Assembly (NCBI GenBank): GCA_948665105.1
Contig: CAPNGW010000029.1
Location: 1 to 14,040 of the forward strand
Length of the DNA: 14,040 nucleotides
Direction of reading: 5' to 3'
Source: an uncultured Lachnospiraceae bacterium
GTDB taxonomy: Bacteria > Bacillota > Clostridia > Lachnospirales > Lachnospiraceae
Positions 13,442 to 14,040 of this stretch are shown here, one piece after another. Positions within the stretch are counted from its first letter, which is position 1; every line of letters begins with the position of its first letter. The notes beneath the pieces are model-generated. The model was not told where the DNA came from. It did not search any database and saw only the letters and a list, made by a program, of their open reading frames with translations. A program made the translations under genes and the position numbers.

Positions 13442-14040
13442 ATGGATAAGAATAAGAAGCCGATTTATCCTCTGGATGCCTGGACGGTGACAGAGGAGTG
13501 CTTTACCATAGAGAACAATTACAGAAACGAGACCACCTTTGCCCTCTCCAACGGCTACATTGGCACCAGAGGCACCATGGAGGAGGCCTATGAATTTGAT
13601 GTGGATACCGGCATGGAGGGCAACTTCATCAACGGCTTTTATGAGAGTACTGATATCCGGTACGGCGAGGCCAATTTTGGTTCTCCCCTGCGCAGCCAGA
13701 CCCTTTTGAACCTTCCCAACCTGAAGGAGACCAGGGTGACTGTGGACGGGGAGACCTTTTCTCTGCTGGAGAGTGAGGTCAGCGAGTACAGCCGAACCCT
13801 ATTTCTGAAAGAGGGGCTGGTGAAAAGAAGCCTTGTCTGGACCACAAAGAGAGGGAAGCAGCTGAAGATGGATTCACTGCGGCTGGTCTCCTTTGACAGA
13901 AAGCATGTGATGGCCCAGCGCATGACATTGACAGCCCTGAATTTCACGGGGGAGGTTTCGGTGCAAAGCCGTCTCAATGCCGCCGTGGAGAACCAGACCA
14001 GAAAGACCAACCCCATTGTAGATTACGGCCCCTTCGGACG
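13442..14040 (+). CDS. GH65 family glycoside phosphorylase/hydrolase, N-terminal part
   Basis: The frame is open from the ATG at 13442 to the right edge, giving 199 codons of a gene expected to encode about 750 residues. A GAGAGGAG ribosome binding site (13425-13432) lies nine bases before the ATG. The visible part is the N-terminal beta-sandwich domain of GH65. It shows W-T-V-T-E near 14-18, ETTFALSNGYIGTRGTMEE (29-47), the very characteristic family block, and a GNFINGFYES stretch near 61-70. There is no signal peptide, so it works in the cytoplasm. GH65 enzymes mostly phosphorolyse alpha-glucosides such as kojibiose, nigerose, maltose and trehalose with inversion; a few are hydrolases. The catalytic acid and the specificity residues lie beyond the edge, so the substrate cannot be assigned. 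It follows the deacetylase gene by 44 bases and probably belongs to the same operon. Confidence 0.9.
   Translation, partial: MDKNKKPIYPLDAWTVTEECFTIENNYRNETTFALSNGYIGTRGTMEEAYEFDVDTGMEGNFINGFYESTDIRYGEANFGSPLRSQTLLNLPNLKETRVTVDGETFSLLESEVSEYSRTLFLKEGLVKRSLVWTTKRGKQLKMDSLRLVSFDRKHVMAQRMTLTALNFTGEVSVQSRLNAAVENQTRKTNPIVDYGPFG

Overview
The window looks like chromosome from a low-to-mid GC Gram-positive anaerobe of the Clostridia, most likely a gut Lachnospiraceae. That is inferred from strong AAGGAGG-type ribosome binding sites, TTGACA/TATAAT-type promoters, tRNA genes without an encoded CCA, a YesM/YesN-type two-component pair and a lipoprotein-dependent sugar ABC importer. The exact species cannot be read from the sequence. 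All genes found lie on the + strand.

Region 1 (1-1218) is the end of an oxidoreductase operon: the C-terminal part of a pyridine-nucleotide-disulfide FAD/NAD oxidoreductase followed by a small DUF1667 protein. In Clostridia this pair usually travels with a GlpA-like glycerol-3-phosphate dehydrogenase, which would lie off the left edge. Region 2 (1182-1637) has no protein gene. It holds a chain of hairpins, a good sigma-A-type promoter, tRNA-Glu(UUC), tRNA-Cys(GCA) and an intrinsic terminator.

Region 3 (about 1700-14040) is a carbohydrate-utilisation locus. A 1300-residue secreted modular protein carries two ~200-residue tandem repeats, an X2-like Ig module, a divergent GH16 catalytic domain with the E-V-D-M-V-E active-site motif, and two discoidin/CBM32-like modules. 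An intrinsic terminator follows it. Next come an AraC-type response regulator (YesN-like) and its partner histidine kinase (YesM-like), then a sugar-binding lipoprotein, two MalF/MalG-type permeases, a cytoplasmic PIG-L/LmbE-type deacetylase, and the start of a GH65 family glycoside phosphorylase or hydrolase cut by the right edge. No transport ATPase is present, so a shared MsmX-type ATPase elsewhere is expected.

The inferred logic is as follows. The secreted GH16 protein binds and cuts an extracellular glycan, and the binding protein and permeases import the oligosaccharide. The cytoplasmic deacetylase and GH65 enzyme then process it, while the two-component system senses the substrate and induces the locus. 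The best regulatory clue is a shared sequence block (TTCTAAAAA plus flanking matches). It lies at the same distance, 41 bases, upstream of the -10 boxes of both the GH16 gene and the binding-protein gene, and is a candidate binding site for the response regulator. The combination of a beta-cleaving GH16, an alpha-glucoside-specific GH65 and a deacetylase suggests an unusual, possibly N-acetylated or mixed-linkage substrate, which the sequence alone cannot identify.
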